Assembly (NCBI RefSeq): GCF_014202575.1 | Contig: NZ_JACHHB010000015.1 | Location: 28,303 to 92,302, forward strand | DNA from: Texcoconibacillus texcoconensis | GTDB taxonomy: Bacteria; Bacillota; Bacilli; Bacillales; Salisediminibacteriaceae | Direction of reading: 5' to 3' | Length of the DNA stretch: 64,000 bases | Shown here: positions 43,363-52,265 of the stretch, one piece after another | Position numbering within the stretch: the stretch's first letter is position 1 | Layout: each line of letters begins with the position of its first letter | The notes under the pieces: model-generated | Told to the model about the DNA's origin: nothing | Databases searched by the model: none | The model's input: only the letters and a program-made list of their open reading frames with translations | Program-made: the position numbers and the translations under genes

Positions 43363-43857
43363 ATGACAGTAAACATCCGTGAAGCCTGTTACAATGATTA
43401 TAACATGATCGCAACCTTAAAAGCTCAACTCCATACCTTACACGTCGAACAACGCCCTGATCTTTATATTCAAATGGAAGAGCCACTTAGCTTTGATATG
43501 TTTCAATCATGGCTAAATCATACCCGATCTACCGTACTCGTTTGCGAAGAAACATACCGTCAAAAAGTTATCGGTTATGCGCTCTTACAACGAGATAACC
43601 CTACTTCCTTTGAATCAATTAAAGCCCAAAGAACAGTCTATATACAAGAGTTCATTTTAGACGAAGCTTATCGTGGCCAACACGTTGGCGAGCAATTGTT
43701 CCAATCGATTTGTAACTATGCACAAAAATGGCGAGCCGAACGACTGGAATTATCTGTTCAAGAATTTAATCATCAGGCCATCCAATTTTACGAGGCGATG
43801 GGGATGAAAACGAAAAGTCGTAAAATGGAAATGAGGATTTCAGAAGATGACATTTGA
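43363..43857 (+). CDS. GNAT family N-acetyltransferase
   Basis: A 164-residue acetyltransferase: VNIREACYNDYNMI at the start, acetyl-CoA site in LDEAYRGQHVGEQLFQSI (near 103-120) and the closing FYEAMGM motif. The substrate is not predictable. The start is ATG 43363, 9 nt after AAAGGAAG; the frame extends upstream to 43324 without a site. Confidence 0.88.
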   Translation: MTVNIREACYNDYNMIATLKAQLHTLHVEQRPDLYIQMEEPLSFDMFQSWLNHTRSTVLVCEETYRQKVIGYALLQRDNPTSFESIKAQRTVYIQEFILDEAYRGQHVGEQLFQSICNYAQKWRAERLELSVQEFNHQAIQFYEAMGMKTKSRKMEMRISEDDI

Positions 43858-43962
43858 ATTCGTGTTTGATCCCATGGTTACGCAGCAGCTCTAGTTGATC
43901 CTCCTTCAAAACTTATCTGAGCATGAAGTGTGGGGAGTTCAAAAGCAGAGGAAAATTCCCTC

Positions 43963-43991
43963 TTCACATTTTTTATGATTCTTCTTACAAT
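43963..43991 (+). promoter_or_regulatory. Promoter of tRNA-Pro
   Basis: TTCACA (43963-43968), 17-nt spacer, TACAAT (43986-43991); the mature tRNA begins 11 nt later. Confidence 0.72.
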
Positions 43992-44001
43992 ACAAATAGA
44001 A

Positions 44002-44078
44002 CGGGATGTAGCTCAGCTTGGTAGAGCACAAGCATGGGGTGCTTGGGGTCGCAGGTTCAAATCCTGTCATCCCGACCA
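44002..44078 (+). tRNA. tRNA-Pro (anticodon GGG)
   Basis: Complete 77-nt cloverleaf including encoded CCA: acceptor CGGGATG/CATCCCG, D-arm with AGCTCAGCTTGGTAGAGC, anticodon stem CAAGC/GCTTG with loop ATGGGGT (anticodon GGG at 44036-44038), T-arm GCAGG-TTCAAAT-CCTGT. A lone gene with its own promoter and terminator. Confidence 0.96.
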
Positions 44079-44123
44079 ATGATTACATCGATGAAATCAC
44101 ACGATACATTTTGAGACACTTTG

Positions 44124-44150
44124 ACGGTCATATGATGTGATGGCCGTTTT
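44124..44150 (+). terminator. Terminator of tRNA-Pro
   Basis: ACGGTCAT pairs with ATGGCCGT (one G-T pair), followed by TTTT. Confidence 0.72.
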
Positions 44151-44243
44151 ATCGTTATATCGCTTCTCTTGGGCACATTCTACTTCTTCGATGACCGTTC
44201 TTCTTCTGTTTACCCATCCTAGGGCACTATTCCCTTAAGCAAA

Positions 44244-44272
44244 CTAAAAACCCCAGTCAAACTGAGGTTTTT
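44244..44272 (-). terminator. Terminator of the panF operon
   Basis: AAAAACCCCAGT/ACTGAGGTTTTTT hairpin with T-runs on both strands, 17 nt after the panF stop. Confidence 0.82.
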
Positions 44273-44288
44273 TCACTAAAAAACAATT

Positions 44289-45713
44289 CTACGTGCGCTT
44301 CAGCGTTAAAAGGTTTGCGACTAAAAACGCGAAAAATGATAGCACCACCGGTAACACAACACTATGAAGGCCGAACGGTTCAGGCCAAACGTTATGAATA
44401 AGCGTGTAAGAACCGACACCTACAATCATCGCTGATAATGCCCCATACTTATTGCTATGCTGCCAATACAAACCGAAGATGAGTGGCCATATAAAAGCAG
44501 ACTGTAAACCACCAAAAGCAAACAAGTTCAATTCTAATAACAAATCAGGTGGCGTGAGTGCAGCAGCAAAAGCCAACACACCGAGCACACTTGTGACGAT
44601 ATACGTCATTTGCTTCACTTTTCGTTCTTCAGCATCTGGGCGAATGTAATTAAGGTACACGTCTTTGACAAGTGCCGAGCTGATTAATAACAAAAGTGAA
44701 TCTACTGTTGACATAATTGCCGCTAGTGGCGCAGCTAAAACGACACCCGCTAGCCAAGCGGGTAATACTTCCATGGCAATAAGCGGCATCACTTGGTCCA
44801 CCTCTTCAACCCCTGGTAAGACAGGGCGAGCAAAAACACCGACCAAATGAATCCCTAGCATAATAAAACCGACGACAGCTGTCCCGACGATAATCCCACG
44901 GTGCATCGCTTGTGAATTTCGGTAAGACATTGCACGTACAGCGACTTGTGGTAACGCGACGACACCGACACCAACAAGAATCCAAAATGAAGACACATAT
45001 GCGGCCGTGAGCGATCCATCAGCGCCATACGGTGTGACAAGATTCGGATTCTCGGCAGTCAAATCACCCATAATTTGTGTGACACCACCACCTGCGATAA
45101 TTGTACCGATTAAAATGACCAAGGTACCTCCGACCATTATGACGCCTTGAATCGAATCTGTTAATACAACAGCTCTAAACCCACCGATAATCACATAAAT
45201 GATCACAACAACAGCAAAGATTGTTAATGCGCTTGTGTAATTTAAATCGGTAATCGAAGCAATTAAATGGGCTCCACCAATCCATTGTGCGGTCACTGCA
45301 GCAAAAATAAATACGACAATGCTAAATGCTGAAATTAATGTAATTGCCTTACTACCATAACGTAGCCTTAAAAAATCAACGAGTGTGACCGCATCATATT
45401 TCCGTGCCATGATGGCAAATTTCTTTCCGAGAACCATAAGTACAAAATAACCTGTCGCTACTTGTGTCATCGCTAATAACGCCCAACCGAGACCTTCATT
45501 ATACGCAGCACCAGCTCCACTCAAGAAACTACTCGAGCTTCCATATGTAGCAACCATCGTCATCGCTAAAATAAATCCACCAATTTCTCTACTACCAAGA
45601 AAATACTCTTGTAAAAATCGGCTTTTCTTACGCAATTTACCGGCCGACCAAAATCCAACGATAAAAATCAAAATTAAAAAGAGGACAAGTGATAAAAATA
45701 CTGGCTCAATCAT
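44289..45713 (-). CDS. panF: Sodium/pantothenate symporter
   Basis: Na+-coupled uptake of pantothenate, the coenzyme A precursor. 474 residues and about 13 hydrophobic segments of the SSS family; the sodium-site helix has TMVATYGSSSSFLSGAGAAY and the family signature GGFRAVVLTDSIQGVIM follows near 176. Pairing with a YhdT-type small protein is the normal arrangement for PanF and supports the substrate call. Its start overlaps the yhdT stop by 4 nt. Confidence 0.9.
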   Translation of the reverse strand: MIEPVFLSLVLFLILIFIVGFWSAGKLRKKSRFLQEYFLGSREIGGFILAMTMVATYGSSSSFLSGAGAAYNEGLGWALLAMTQVATGYFVLMVLGKKFAIMARKYDAVTLVDFLRLRYGSKAITLISAFSIVVFIFAAVTAQWIGGAHLIASITDLNYTSALTIFAVVVIIYVIIGGFRAVVLTDSIQGVIMVGGTLVILIGTIIAGGGVTQIMGDLTAENPNLVTPYGADGSLTAAYVSSFWILVGVGVVALPQVAVRAMSYRNSQAMHRGIIVGTAVVGFIMLGIHLVGVFARPVLPGVEEVDQVMPLIAMEVLPAWLAGVVLAAPLAAIMSTVDSLLLLISSALVKDVYLNYIRPDAEERKVKQMTYIVTSVLGVLAFAAALTPPDLLLELNLFAFGGLQSAFIWPLIFGLYWQHSNKYGALSAMIVGVGSYTLIHNVWPEPFGLHSVVLPVVLSFFAFLVANLLTLKRT

Positions 45714-46006
45714 CTCATGTCCCCCTTTTCTTCCTCATCTTCTAGGGATACGTCGACAAATACTGTTTTGACAACAACGATAACAAGAACTAGCATGACA
45801 AGAAAACCGACAACTGCGCTATAAAAAAACCATGCAGGTAAACCGAAAACGTACGTATACTCTTCAACCGGTTTTGATCCGAGCCCATAAGCGAATCCAT
45901 ACCACCAAATAAAATTAATGATTGCTAAAATAACACCAATAATCGCTTCTCGGTTGGCTATTTTAAACCTTGGGTCTTGTTCTTCGATTGGATGATGTTT
46001 ACTCAA
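45710..46006 (-). CDS. yhdT: YhdT family (DUF997) small membrane protein
   Basis: A 98-residue protein with two hydrophobic helices (about 22-42, VILAIINFIWWYGFAYGLG, and 57-84) and an acidic C-terminus. The YhdT family is found directly before panF in many bacteria and is presumed to help it. It starts at TTG 46006, 7 nt after GGGGGGAG. Overlap with panF indicates translational coupling. Confidence 0.88.
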   Translation of the reverse strand: MSKHHPIEEQDPRFKIANREAIIGVILAIINFIWWYGFAYGLGSKPVEEYTYVFGLPAWFFYSAVVGFLVMLVLVIVVVKTVFVDVSLEDEEEKGDMR

Positions 46007-46099
46007 CAGTGCTCCCCCCCTTTCAAAATATAGACGGTTATTAATAACATTTTAGATCAATCGATTCACATTATATCGTATTGTCCAATGGTCATCGAA

Positions 46100-46135
46100 T
46101 AAAAAATGAGTTGTATATCACAACTCATTTTAGCT
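46100..46135 (-). terminator. Terminator of the acyl-CoA dehydrogenase gene
   Basis: Minus-strand AAAATGAGTTGT pairs with ACAACTCATTTT and continues to TTATTC. Confidence 0.82.
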
Positions 46136-46141
46136 ATTTTC

Positions 46142-47305
46142 TTACACTTCCCCAAAAGCACGCTTAGCTAACTGGCGATACGTTAAATCATCTCCAGGTG
46201 GGTTATGCAACCCTGCACGAACATCACGATAATAACGCTGAAATGGTTGTGACTTTAATAAACCTTGGGCACCTACAATACGCATCGCTCGATCAACAAC
46301 ATCTACGGCCGCATTCGTCGCTACGGTTTTGACTGTTGCCAACTCAGGTGCTAACTGCTCACGTATTTGTTCATCCTCGTCCCAGCGCTCAGCGATATGA
46401 TACATCATGTGCCGTGCTTTCATGAGTTCAACATCCATTTCCGCGATTCTTCGCCGAACATCTTCTACATCTTTGATTGGCGTGTTTAGACTAGCTGGTT
46501 GATATGTCTCAGCAAATTGAACAGCATCATTACGTGCAGCAATCGCGATCCCTAAGTAACAAGCGGGAATATGTAAAAGCCATCCTTGTGGAACGTTAGG
46601 TTGTTGACCCTTTTTCGCAACGAACGCTTCATCTGTTGCGGTGACACCTTCGAGAATCAGGTGATCACTTCTTGTCGCTCGCATACTCATCGGATTCCAA
46701 GTTTCTTCACGATAAACCCCTTCTTGATCTAAAGAAAGTAGAAATTCACCTACCTCACCAGTTTCCTCAATCGTTGCTGTCACGATGGCATAGTCCAAAG
46801 CTGGTGCCAACGAAACAAACGATTTCGTTCCATTAATATACCATTTTCCGTTATTGTATGTAGCTGTTGTTTGCGGTTTTCCACCGCGCGCTGGACTACC
46901 CGAATTTGGCTCGGTTGCTGCGCTATTAACAAGTATTTGTTTGTAAGAAACTTGATGACAAAAATCAGCGAATGTTTCTTGTCGCCATTTTCTTGTATCA
47001 CGCAATTGCATGAGCGTCCCGTTATGCCACCCTAAGCATAGCGCTGTTGCTGCATCCCCTTGGGCAATCGTTTCTTGGACAAGTACAAACTCAGACAAAG
47101 TTGCACCTTCACCACCATATTCTTTAGGTACAGTAAAGGAGAGCCATTGTTGTTTGCGTAAGTCTTCAAAGTTTTCAAAAGGGAAGTTGCCTGTTTCGTC
47201 ATATGTATCAGCACGTTGTTGAAACGAATGAATGTGTTGTTTCGCTTGCTCAAAAAGACGTTCTTTTTGTTCTGTTTTTAAAAAGATACCGTTGCAAGTT
47301 GTCAT
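46142..47305 (-). CDS. Acyl-CoA dehydrogenase family flavoprotein
   Basis: A 387-residue FAD enzyme. N-terminal helical domain, middle beta domain with SAATEPNSGSPARGG (FAD contact) near 133-147, and C-terminal helical domain with RIVGAQGL and the RDVRAGLHNPPGDD ending. The catalytic Glu of fatty-acid dehydrogenases is not obvious at the usual C-terminal place, so it may be one of the short-chain, sulfur or nitrogen-compound oxidising relatives (DszC-like). Its ATG overlaps the stop of a small upstream ORF. Confidence 0.82.
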   Translation of the reverse strand: MTTCNGIFLKTEQKERLFEQAKQHIHSFQQRADTYDETGNFPFENFEDLRKQQWLSFTVPKEYGGEGATLSEFVLVQETIAQGDAATALCLGWHNGTLMQLRDTRKWRQETFADFCHQVSYKQILVNSAATEPNSGSPARGGKPQTTATYNNGKWYINGTKSFVSLAPALDYAIVTATIEETGEVGEFLLSLDQEGVYREETWNPMSMRATRSDHLILEGVTATDEAFVAKKGQQPNVPQGWLLHIPACYLGIAIAARNDAVQFAETYQPASLNTPIKDVEDVRRRIAEMDVELMKARHMMYHIAERWDEDEQIREQLAPELATVKTVATNAAVDVVDRAMRIVGAQGLLKSQPFQRYYRDVRAGLHNPPGDDLTYRQLAKRAFGEV

Positions 47306-47460
47306 ATGATCCCAACTTTCTCATCTTCCTTTATAGTAAAGGGTACGCGATCAAAAATCACTTGTCCACTGTCGCCTTGTAGAAAATCAGCTAGTATGTA
47401 GTCCTCCAATAGGGTGTTCGTTGGACTTCCTACAACAACCCATCTGTCATGACGTAACAT
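47302..47460 (-). CDS. Small coupled ORF (52 residues), possible gene remnant
   Basis: The ATG at 47460 follows the DUF3006 stop directly (TAAATG), with AAAGGA in register, and its TGA overlaps the acyl-CoA dehydrogenase ATG (ATGA). The peptide (MLRHDRWVVVGSPTNTLLED, then DFLQGDSGQVIFDRVPFTIK) is balanced in composition like a real protein, and I do not recognise it. It could be a small accessory protein or the surviving piece of a larger gene. The tight coupling on both sides is the main support. Confidence 0.45.
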   Translation of the reverse strand: MLRHDRWVVVGSPTNTLLEDYILADFLQGDSGQVIFDRVPFTIKEDEKVGII

Positions 47461-47724
47461 TTATTTCCTTTTAAACTGACTGCCCTTTCGTTTACGCAGT
47501 TGAGCTTTTTTGTTAGCGATGCGATCACGAGCTGATTTTGTTTCTTCCTCGTTTACGGTGATATTTTTCACCTGATTGCCTTCACGTTTGATCGAAAGTA
47601 AAGCACCTTCTTTTGTGTTTTGTGGAAGCTCCTCTGTTGAAACAATCAATTCTTCCTGTTCATCACCAACTAAAAGCACGACATATTGTTCATCGACGAC
47701 TCGGTCGATAACAGCCTTTTCCAT
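47461..47724 (-). CDS. DUF3006 domain protein
   Basis: An 87-residue protein: an N-terminal small beta domain (AVIDRVVDEQYVVLLVGDEQ, EELIVSTEELP) typical of DUF3006 and a basic tail (KKAQLRKRKGSQFKRK) that may bind nucleic acid. DUF3006 genes often neighbour ComEC-like beta-lactamase-fold genes; none is here. The start is ATG 47724, 6 nt after AGAGGTG. Upstream partner of the 52-residue ORF. Confidence 0.8.
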   Translation of the reverse strand: MEKAVIDRVVDEQYVVLLVGDEQEELIVSTEELPQNTKEGALLSIKREGNQVKNITVNEEETKSARDRIANKKAQLRKRKGSQFKRK

Positions 47725-47810
47725 CACATACACCTCTATTCAGATGATTTTCTAATCGATACGAGAGAAGTGGACTTCGTCGTTAAAGCTTAAAATATGA
47801 ATAGAAACTG

Positions 47811-48146
47811 TTATTCTAAATCACCTTTATATTGTTCTTTTGCATAGGTCAACATATCTTTAATATCCTCTTCACGAATAAAACGGGAGACACGTTTATG
47901 TTCGTCACCTTTCACAAACAATAGTAATGTTGGTACTGAGAAAATAAGCCACTGCCCTGTTAAATCAGGGACTTCATCCATATAGACCTTTCCTATTTCG
48001 ACGTCTGCATCTTTTTCTATTAATCGATCAACCATTTGTTCTACTGGTTCACATACAGTACAAGTTTTTGATTTAACAAGAACAAGTGTCATTTCATTTG
48101 TCGATATCGCTTGTTCTACGGTTATACGGTCTTTCCACGTTTTCAT
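47811..48146 (-). CDS. Thioredoxin-family protein with CTVC motif
   Basis: A 111-residue thioredoxin fold: LVLVKSKTCTVCEPVEQMV holds the redox CxxC (about residues 29-32) and FSVPTLLLFVKGD the cis-proline. The CTVC sequence is unlike standard CGPC thioredoxin, and the family is best described as thioredoxin-like (YdfQ/YdbP style in Bacillus). No signal peptide, so cytosolic. The start is ATG 48146, after GAAGAGGTG. Confidence 0.85.
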   Translation of the reverse strand: MKTWKDRITVEQAISTNEMTLVLVKSKTCTVCEPVEQMVDRLIEKDADVEIGKVYMDEVPDLTGQWLIFSVPTLLLFVKGDEHKRVSRFIREEDIKDMLTYAKEQYKGDLE

Positions 48147-48368
48147 AAATAGCACCTCTTCCTTTTTATGCTTTTCTACTATCTAGATCATTATATAATT
48201 CCTAGAACCTCTAAAACCGTTCGCTTTTATATAGGGGACTTCTCATGATTTTCGTATTTTATACGAAATCGAATATATTTATGTAAGTTTAAACATGGTA
48301 TGCTGTGCTTAGTATACAAAATAAGAGATGGTCGTCCCTACCCATCTTATCAACGAAAATGAAAGCAA

Positions 48369-48411
48369 GGTACCAGCTTACTGTCCTAAAAGACGTGAAT
48401 GTACTGGTACC
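48369..48411. repeat. Inverted repeat GGTACCAG ... CTGGTACC
   Basis: Perfect 8-bp arms at 48369-48376 and 48404-48411, extended by TTAC/GTA inner pairing, in the 316-nt gap between the thioredoxin-like and DUF4870 genes. It lies about 50 nt before the DUF4870 start; no T-run follows, so it could be an operator or leader hairpin. Nothing else is seen in the gap. Confidence 0.5.
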
Positions 48412-48462
48412 CGTGCTTGTGAATAAAAACGTTTTCGATATTCTCAAATAGGAGTGAAAGAC

Positions 48463-48840
48463 ATGTCTAACGATCTAGAAAAAAGCTTAGCTGCACTTTG
48501 TCACAGTTTTGCACTCATCCCTTTCCCGCCTTTAACAATTATGATGACAGGTGCATTTTGGTTTATCATGCGATCCAAATCACAGTTAATCAACGAAAGT
48601 GGTCGAAAAGCGCTTGATTTCCAAATGAGCATCCTTTTTTATATCGTCGTACTATGGGGATTAGGTACATTTCAAATCATCCCACCGGAAATTAGCGCTG
48701 TGTTTCTATTAGGAATTGCCTTGGTGTATATCTTTTACGTGATTTCTGTCATCTTTGCTGTAACATTTACCATTGTCGGCAAGCCTTTTAATTATAAGTT
48801 TTCCTTTAAACTGTTAACTTCTGAAAACAGCTGGATCTAA
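48463..48840 (+). CDS. DUF4870 domain membrane protein
   Basis: A 125-residue protein with three or four hydrophobic helices. It starts LEKSLAALCHSFALIPFPPL and has ESGRKALDFQMSILFYIVV, the DUF4870 hallmark (residues before the second helix pair). Function unknown. The start is ATG 48463, 9 nt after AGGAG. Convergent with sbcC with only 5 nt between stops, so no intergenic terminator is possible there. Confidence 0.8.
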   Translation: MSNDLEKSLAALCHSFALIPFPPLTIMMTGAFWFIMRSKSQLINESGRKALDFQMSILFYIVVLWGLGTFQIIPPEISAVFLLGIALVYIFYVISVIFAVTFTIVGKPFNYKFSFKLLTSENSWI

Positions 48841-48845
48841 TCTGC

Positions 48846-51800
48846 TTACATCGATTCAATTGTAATCCGGCTACCGTTGCCTCCTGGTGTCGGTGGTGTG
48901 ACGATACATTTTTTCGGAAGACGAGCTTTTAGTTCTGGTACGTGACTAATCACGCCGACGGATAAATGATTCGTTTGTAATTTTTCTAACGCAGTCACGA
49001 CCGTGTCTAAAAGCTCCTGGTCTAACGTACCGAATCCTTCATCTAAGAAGAAAAATTCTAACGGATACTGACCTTGTAACTGGATCGATTGTGATAATGC
49101 AAGGGCTAACGCAAGGGATGTGAGGAATGTTTCCCCACCTGAGAGCGTCGAAACCGGACGTCGTACGCCACCATTGGCGTCATCACGAATAATAAAGCCG
49201 CTATTTGAATCTACCTCGATGGCATATCGACCTCTTGTTAATGCGTGTAAACGTTCAGATGCTTGTCTTGCAACAAAAATGAGCTGTTCTTCAGCGACAA
49301 ATTCAACAAATGCTTTTCCTCGAAACACTTGGTCGAGCTTTTGATACTGATCATATGCTTTCACGAGCGCTTCTCTCGATTGTTCCAATTCGTTATAGCG
49401 GTCGTGTTTTTCTTTGCGATCGTTGGCAATTTCTTTCGCGCGGCCGCGCTCTTCTTGCAATTGTTCGACCGCTTGCTTTTGCTCACCGATCACATACTTG
49501 ATTTGGGCAATCTCTTCTTCTGATACATTTTGCTCCGCTACAACGTCCTTTAGTTCTTGCTGTTTTTTCATATAACTGTTTTTCTCTTCAGCATATTCAG
49601 CAATCGCTTTTTCATATTGTTCATGCTCTGTACCTGTCAGAAGCGACTCAGTGAGGTCTTCGGTTGTCGCAAACGGCGAATCTTCTCGATACGCTTCCCA
49701 TTGTTTTTCAGCCTCTTGAAAGCGCTTGTCGGCTTCATGATTTGCTTGCTTCGCAAGAGCAAATTGTTGTTGAACACCTTGCCACGTATTAAATAATTCA
49801 TCATAAACACGTTTCGTTTCAATATATTGTTCATCAATAAACGTGAGACGCTTTTCAATTTCAATTAAGCGCTGATCGACATCTGCTCCCTTAGCAAGCG
49901 CCTCCCATTCTTGTTTCAATTCATCTGCGCGCGCAACTTTTGCTTTCCGATCCGAACTTTTCGTTGCGATATCAACCCTTAGTTGGCTTTCTTGTTCTTG
50001 CAGATCACGTAACACCTTATCTTGTTCATCGATATAAGGGGTGCTATTTTCGATGCGTTCTCGAAGTTTATGAACCGCTTCTTCGCGTGCTTTCACCTCT
50101 TGTCGTTGCTCATCAATCGCCTCGAGTTTAAATGAAGGAAATTGCTCTTGCCACGACTGTTTTAACAAACGAAGGTTGTTCATTTCTTCATCATAGCGTT
50201 GTTGTTGCTCATCGATCGTTTTAGCAGATGATTGACGCTCAATTTGGATTTGATAAAGCGCCTGTTTCTCTTCTTGAATTGCTTTTAACTCGTTTTGAAC
50301 GATGCGATGCAAGTCTTCGATCGCATCTGCTTCCTTATCCACTTTCACAAACCATCTCTGCCACGCTTCTTCGGAATGGTCTTTTTCTTCCGTTTTCGGT
50401 AGCGAAGGCTCTATAGATTCACTTTCCTCTTCTACCGTTGCTGCATATTGAACAGTCGATCCTTCATCATTGCACACTTCTGTCAATTGATTAGATAATT
50501 GCTGCAACTTCCATTGTTGTTGCTGAATGTTCATTTTCCCTTTTTGGATGCGATCTTGCCATTGTTGCACTTTGCGTTCATCGAGATGATTTTCTACTGA
50601 TTGATCACTGTCTTCAGTATGTTCAGATACAGGATTCGGGTGTTCGGTTGATCCACAAACGGGACATGGATCTCCTGTTTCTAAGTGTGCTGCAAGTTGA
50701 CGTGCCAATTCGAGACGGGTTGATTGTTCACGCGCCTCTCTAGCCGCTTCAATACGATCTTGCAAATACGTTTGCATCTCCTCTAACTGGCGCTCTTCTT
50801 CGCAAACTCGTTCATACCATGTGTGAACGGCTTGTAAACGTTTCTGCAATTGTTGTTGCCCTTGCTCAACGTTTACATTTTTCGTGTTTTCTTTTTCTTC
50901 GATGGCTTTTAACGCTTCAGAGGATTTTTCACATTCGTTTTTTCGTTCATTTACTCGTTCTTCGACACGAACGATTTTTTGTTTTTCATCATAAGCCTCG
51001 TAAACCTGTTTTCCTTGTTCACGTTGAGCCTCAAGAGTTTGTAACTCTGTTTTTAGCTCTTGCTGTTTATCGGTGTATTTCTTCTTTTTCTGCTCGGCTA
51101 GGTTTTGATTTTCGGCGATTGTTTGCCGCTGCTTTTCGTGATCATCCAGCTGTTTGTCGAGCTGATTGATCTCATCTCGCACAACCTGCTCGCGCTCTTT
51201 CGCTTTTTTTGCTTCTTGTAATTTCGATTGTTCTTGTTCCAGTTGCGGCTTCTCTTCTTGGGCAATCTTATCCGTTTTTTCGAAGGCGAGTCGCGCTTCT
51301 TCCTCTTTCTTTTTCGTGTCTTCGTATTGTTTGGATGCTTGTTGAAGCTCAGCCGTTTTCTTCTCGACATCTTGTTTGGCGTTTTTGTACGCTTCAGCAT
51401 ATGGTTGCAAATGGCGAGCTTTTTTTGCTTTTTCTAAAACCCATTGCCATCTTTCAACCTCTTTTTCTTTTTCCGCCATTTGACGTAAGTGCGATTCCAC
51501 CTGCAATAATTCTTGTTGTTTATCAAAAAGGTTTTTCTTCGTATCATAGTCCTTTTCATAGTTGGCAAGCGTTTGTTGTGCTTTTTCACGTGCTTCATCA
51601 AGCTCAACGACTCGTTTTTCGGCTTCTTCAACCGCTTCTTTTGATGCATCGCCTAGTCCGTTCATTTCCGCTTCAATTTCTTTTTTCCGTGAATCCGTAT
51701 CGCGTAGACGGCGCTTTACTCGTTGAATGAGTTCGTCACCATATCTCTCTAAACGGAATAAACGCTGGAGCATTTGACGACGGTCTGAACCTTTTAATGA

Positions 51801-52265
51801 CAAAAACTCAGCGAATTTCCCTTGTGGTAATACGACAGCGCGCGTGAAGTCTTCAATGGATAAGCCGAGTAATTCCTGGACGGCGCGATTAACATCACCT
51901 GCTTTATCAGCAAGCACGTTTTTCTCGCCTGTAACATCGATTAAACGAGAAGTTGCGGTTTTTAGTGACACTTCTTTCGTTCGCTTAAGCGACCGTTCCA
52001 CTTGATATTCTGTATCGCCAAGCGCGAATGTAAACGAAACGTAAAGAGCGTCTTCGGCGTGGTTTAAGATCCCTTGTGTGTTGTTCGGTGCGCGCTCGAC
52101 TTTCCCGTATAATGCGAGCGTCATCGCATCAAGAAGCGATGATTTCCCACTTCCTGTCGGACCGAAAATACCGAACACGCCTCCTTCACAAAGAGATGTA
52201 AAGTCGACCGTTTGTCGTTCACGAAAACTGTGTAGTCCACCGACTGTTAATGATATCGGACGCAT
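48846..52265 (-). CDS. sbcC: SbcC exonuclease subunit (SMC-like ATPase)
   Basis: ATPase of the SbcCD (Mre11-Rad50) complex, which opens hairpins and trims DNA ends. 1139 residues: Walker A GPTGSGKSSLLDAM near 35-48, long coiled coils, the zinc hook CPVCG near 532-536 in the middle, then the second coil, the ABC signature LSGGE and Walker B FFLDEGFGTLD near the end. GGAGGGGG lies 5 nt before the ATG, and the sbcD stop is immediately upstream. Highly charged coiled coil creates several long antisense open frames that are not genes. Confidence 0.97.
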   Translation of the reverse strand: MRPISLTVGGLHSFRERQTVDFTSLCEGGVFGIFGPTGSGKSSLLDAMTLALYGKVERAPNNTQGILNHAEDALYVSFTFALGDTEYQVERSLKRTKEVSLKTATSRLIDVTGEKNVLADKAGDVNRAVQELLGLSIEDFTRAVVLPQGKFAEFLSLKGSDRRQMLQRLFRLERYGDELIQRVKRRLRDTDSRKKEIEAEMNGLGDASKEAVEEAEKRVVELDEAREKAQQTLANYEKDYDTKKNLFDKQQELLQVESHLRQMAEKEKEVERWQWVLEKAKKARHLQPYAEAYKNAKQDVEKKTAELQQASKQYEDTKKKEEEARLAFEKTDKIAQEEKPQLEQEQSKLQEAKKAKEREQVVRDEINQLDKQLDDHEKQRQTIAENQNLAEQKKKKYTDKQQELKTELQTLEAQREQGKQVYEAYDEKQKIVRVEERVNERKNECEKSSEALKAIEEKENTKNVNVEQGQQQLQKRLQAVHTWYERVCEEERQLEEMQTYLQDRIEAAREAREQSTRLELARQLAAHLETGDPCPVCGSTEHPNPVSEHTEDSDQSVENHLDERKVQQWQDRIQKGKMNIQQQQWKLQQLSNQLTEVCNDEGSTVQYAATVEEESESIEPSLPKTEEKDHSEEAWQRWFVKVDKEADAIEDLHRIVQNELKAIQEEKQALYQIQIERQSSAKTIDEQQQRYDEEMNNLRLLKQSWQEQFPSFKLEAIDEQRQEVKAREEAVHKLRERIENSTPYIDEQDKVLRDLQEQESQLRVDIATKSSDRKAKVARADELKQEWEALAKGADVDQRLIEIEKRLTFIDEQYIETKRVYDELFNTWQGVQQQFALAKQANHEADKRFQEAEKQWEAYREDSPFATTEDLTESLLTGTEHEQYEKAIAEYAEEKNSYMKKQQELKDVVAEQNVSEEEIAQIKYVIGEQKQAVEQLQEERGRAKEIANDRKEKHDRYNELEQSREALVKAYDQYQKLDQVFRGKAFVEFVAEEQLIFVARQASERLHALTRGRYAIEVDSNSGFIIRDDANGGVRRPVSTLSGGETFLTSLALALALSQSIQLQGQYPLEFFFLDEGFGTLDQELLDTVVTALEKLQTNHLSVGVISHVPELKARLPKKCIVTPPTPGGNGSRITIESM

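Noticed and set aside
47461..48146. A ComEC-like competence locus suggested by the DUF3006 gene
   Set aside because: No beta-lactamase-fold or ComEC membrane gene is present nearby.
51209..51730. 173-codon plus-strand frame inside sbcC (and similar frames at 50819-51169 and 49263-49523)
   Set aside because: Antisense shadow of Gln/Glu/Lys-rich coiled coil; no ribosome binding site, and the sbcC frame is intact.
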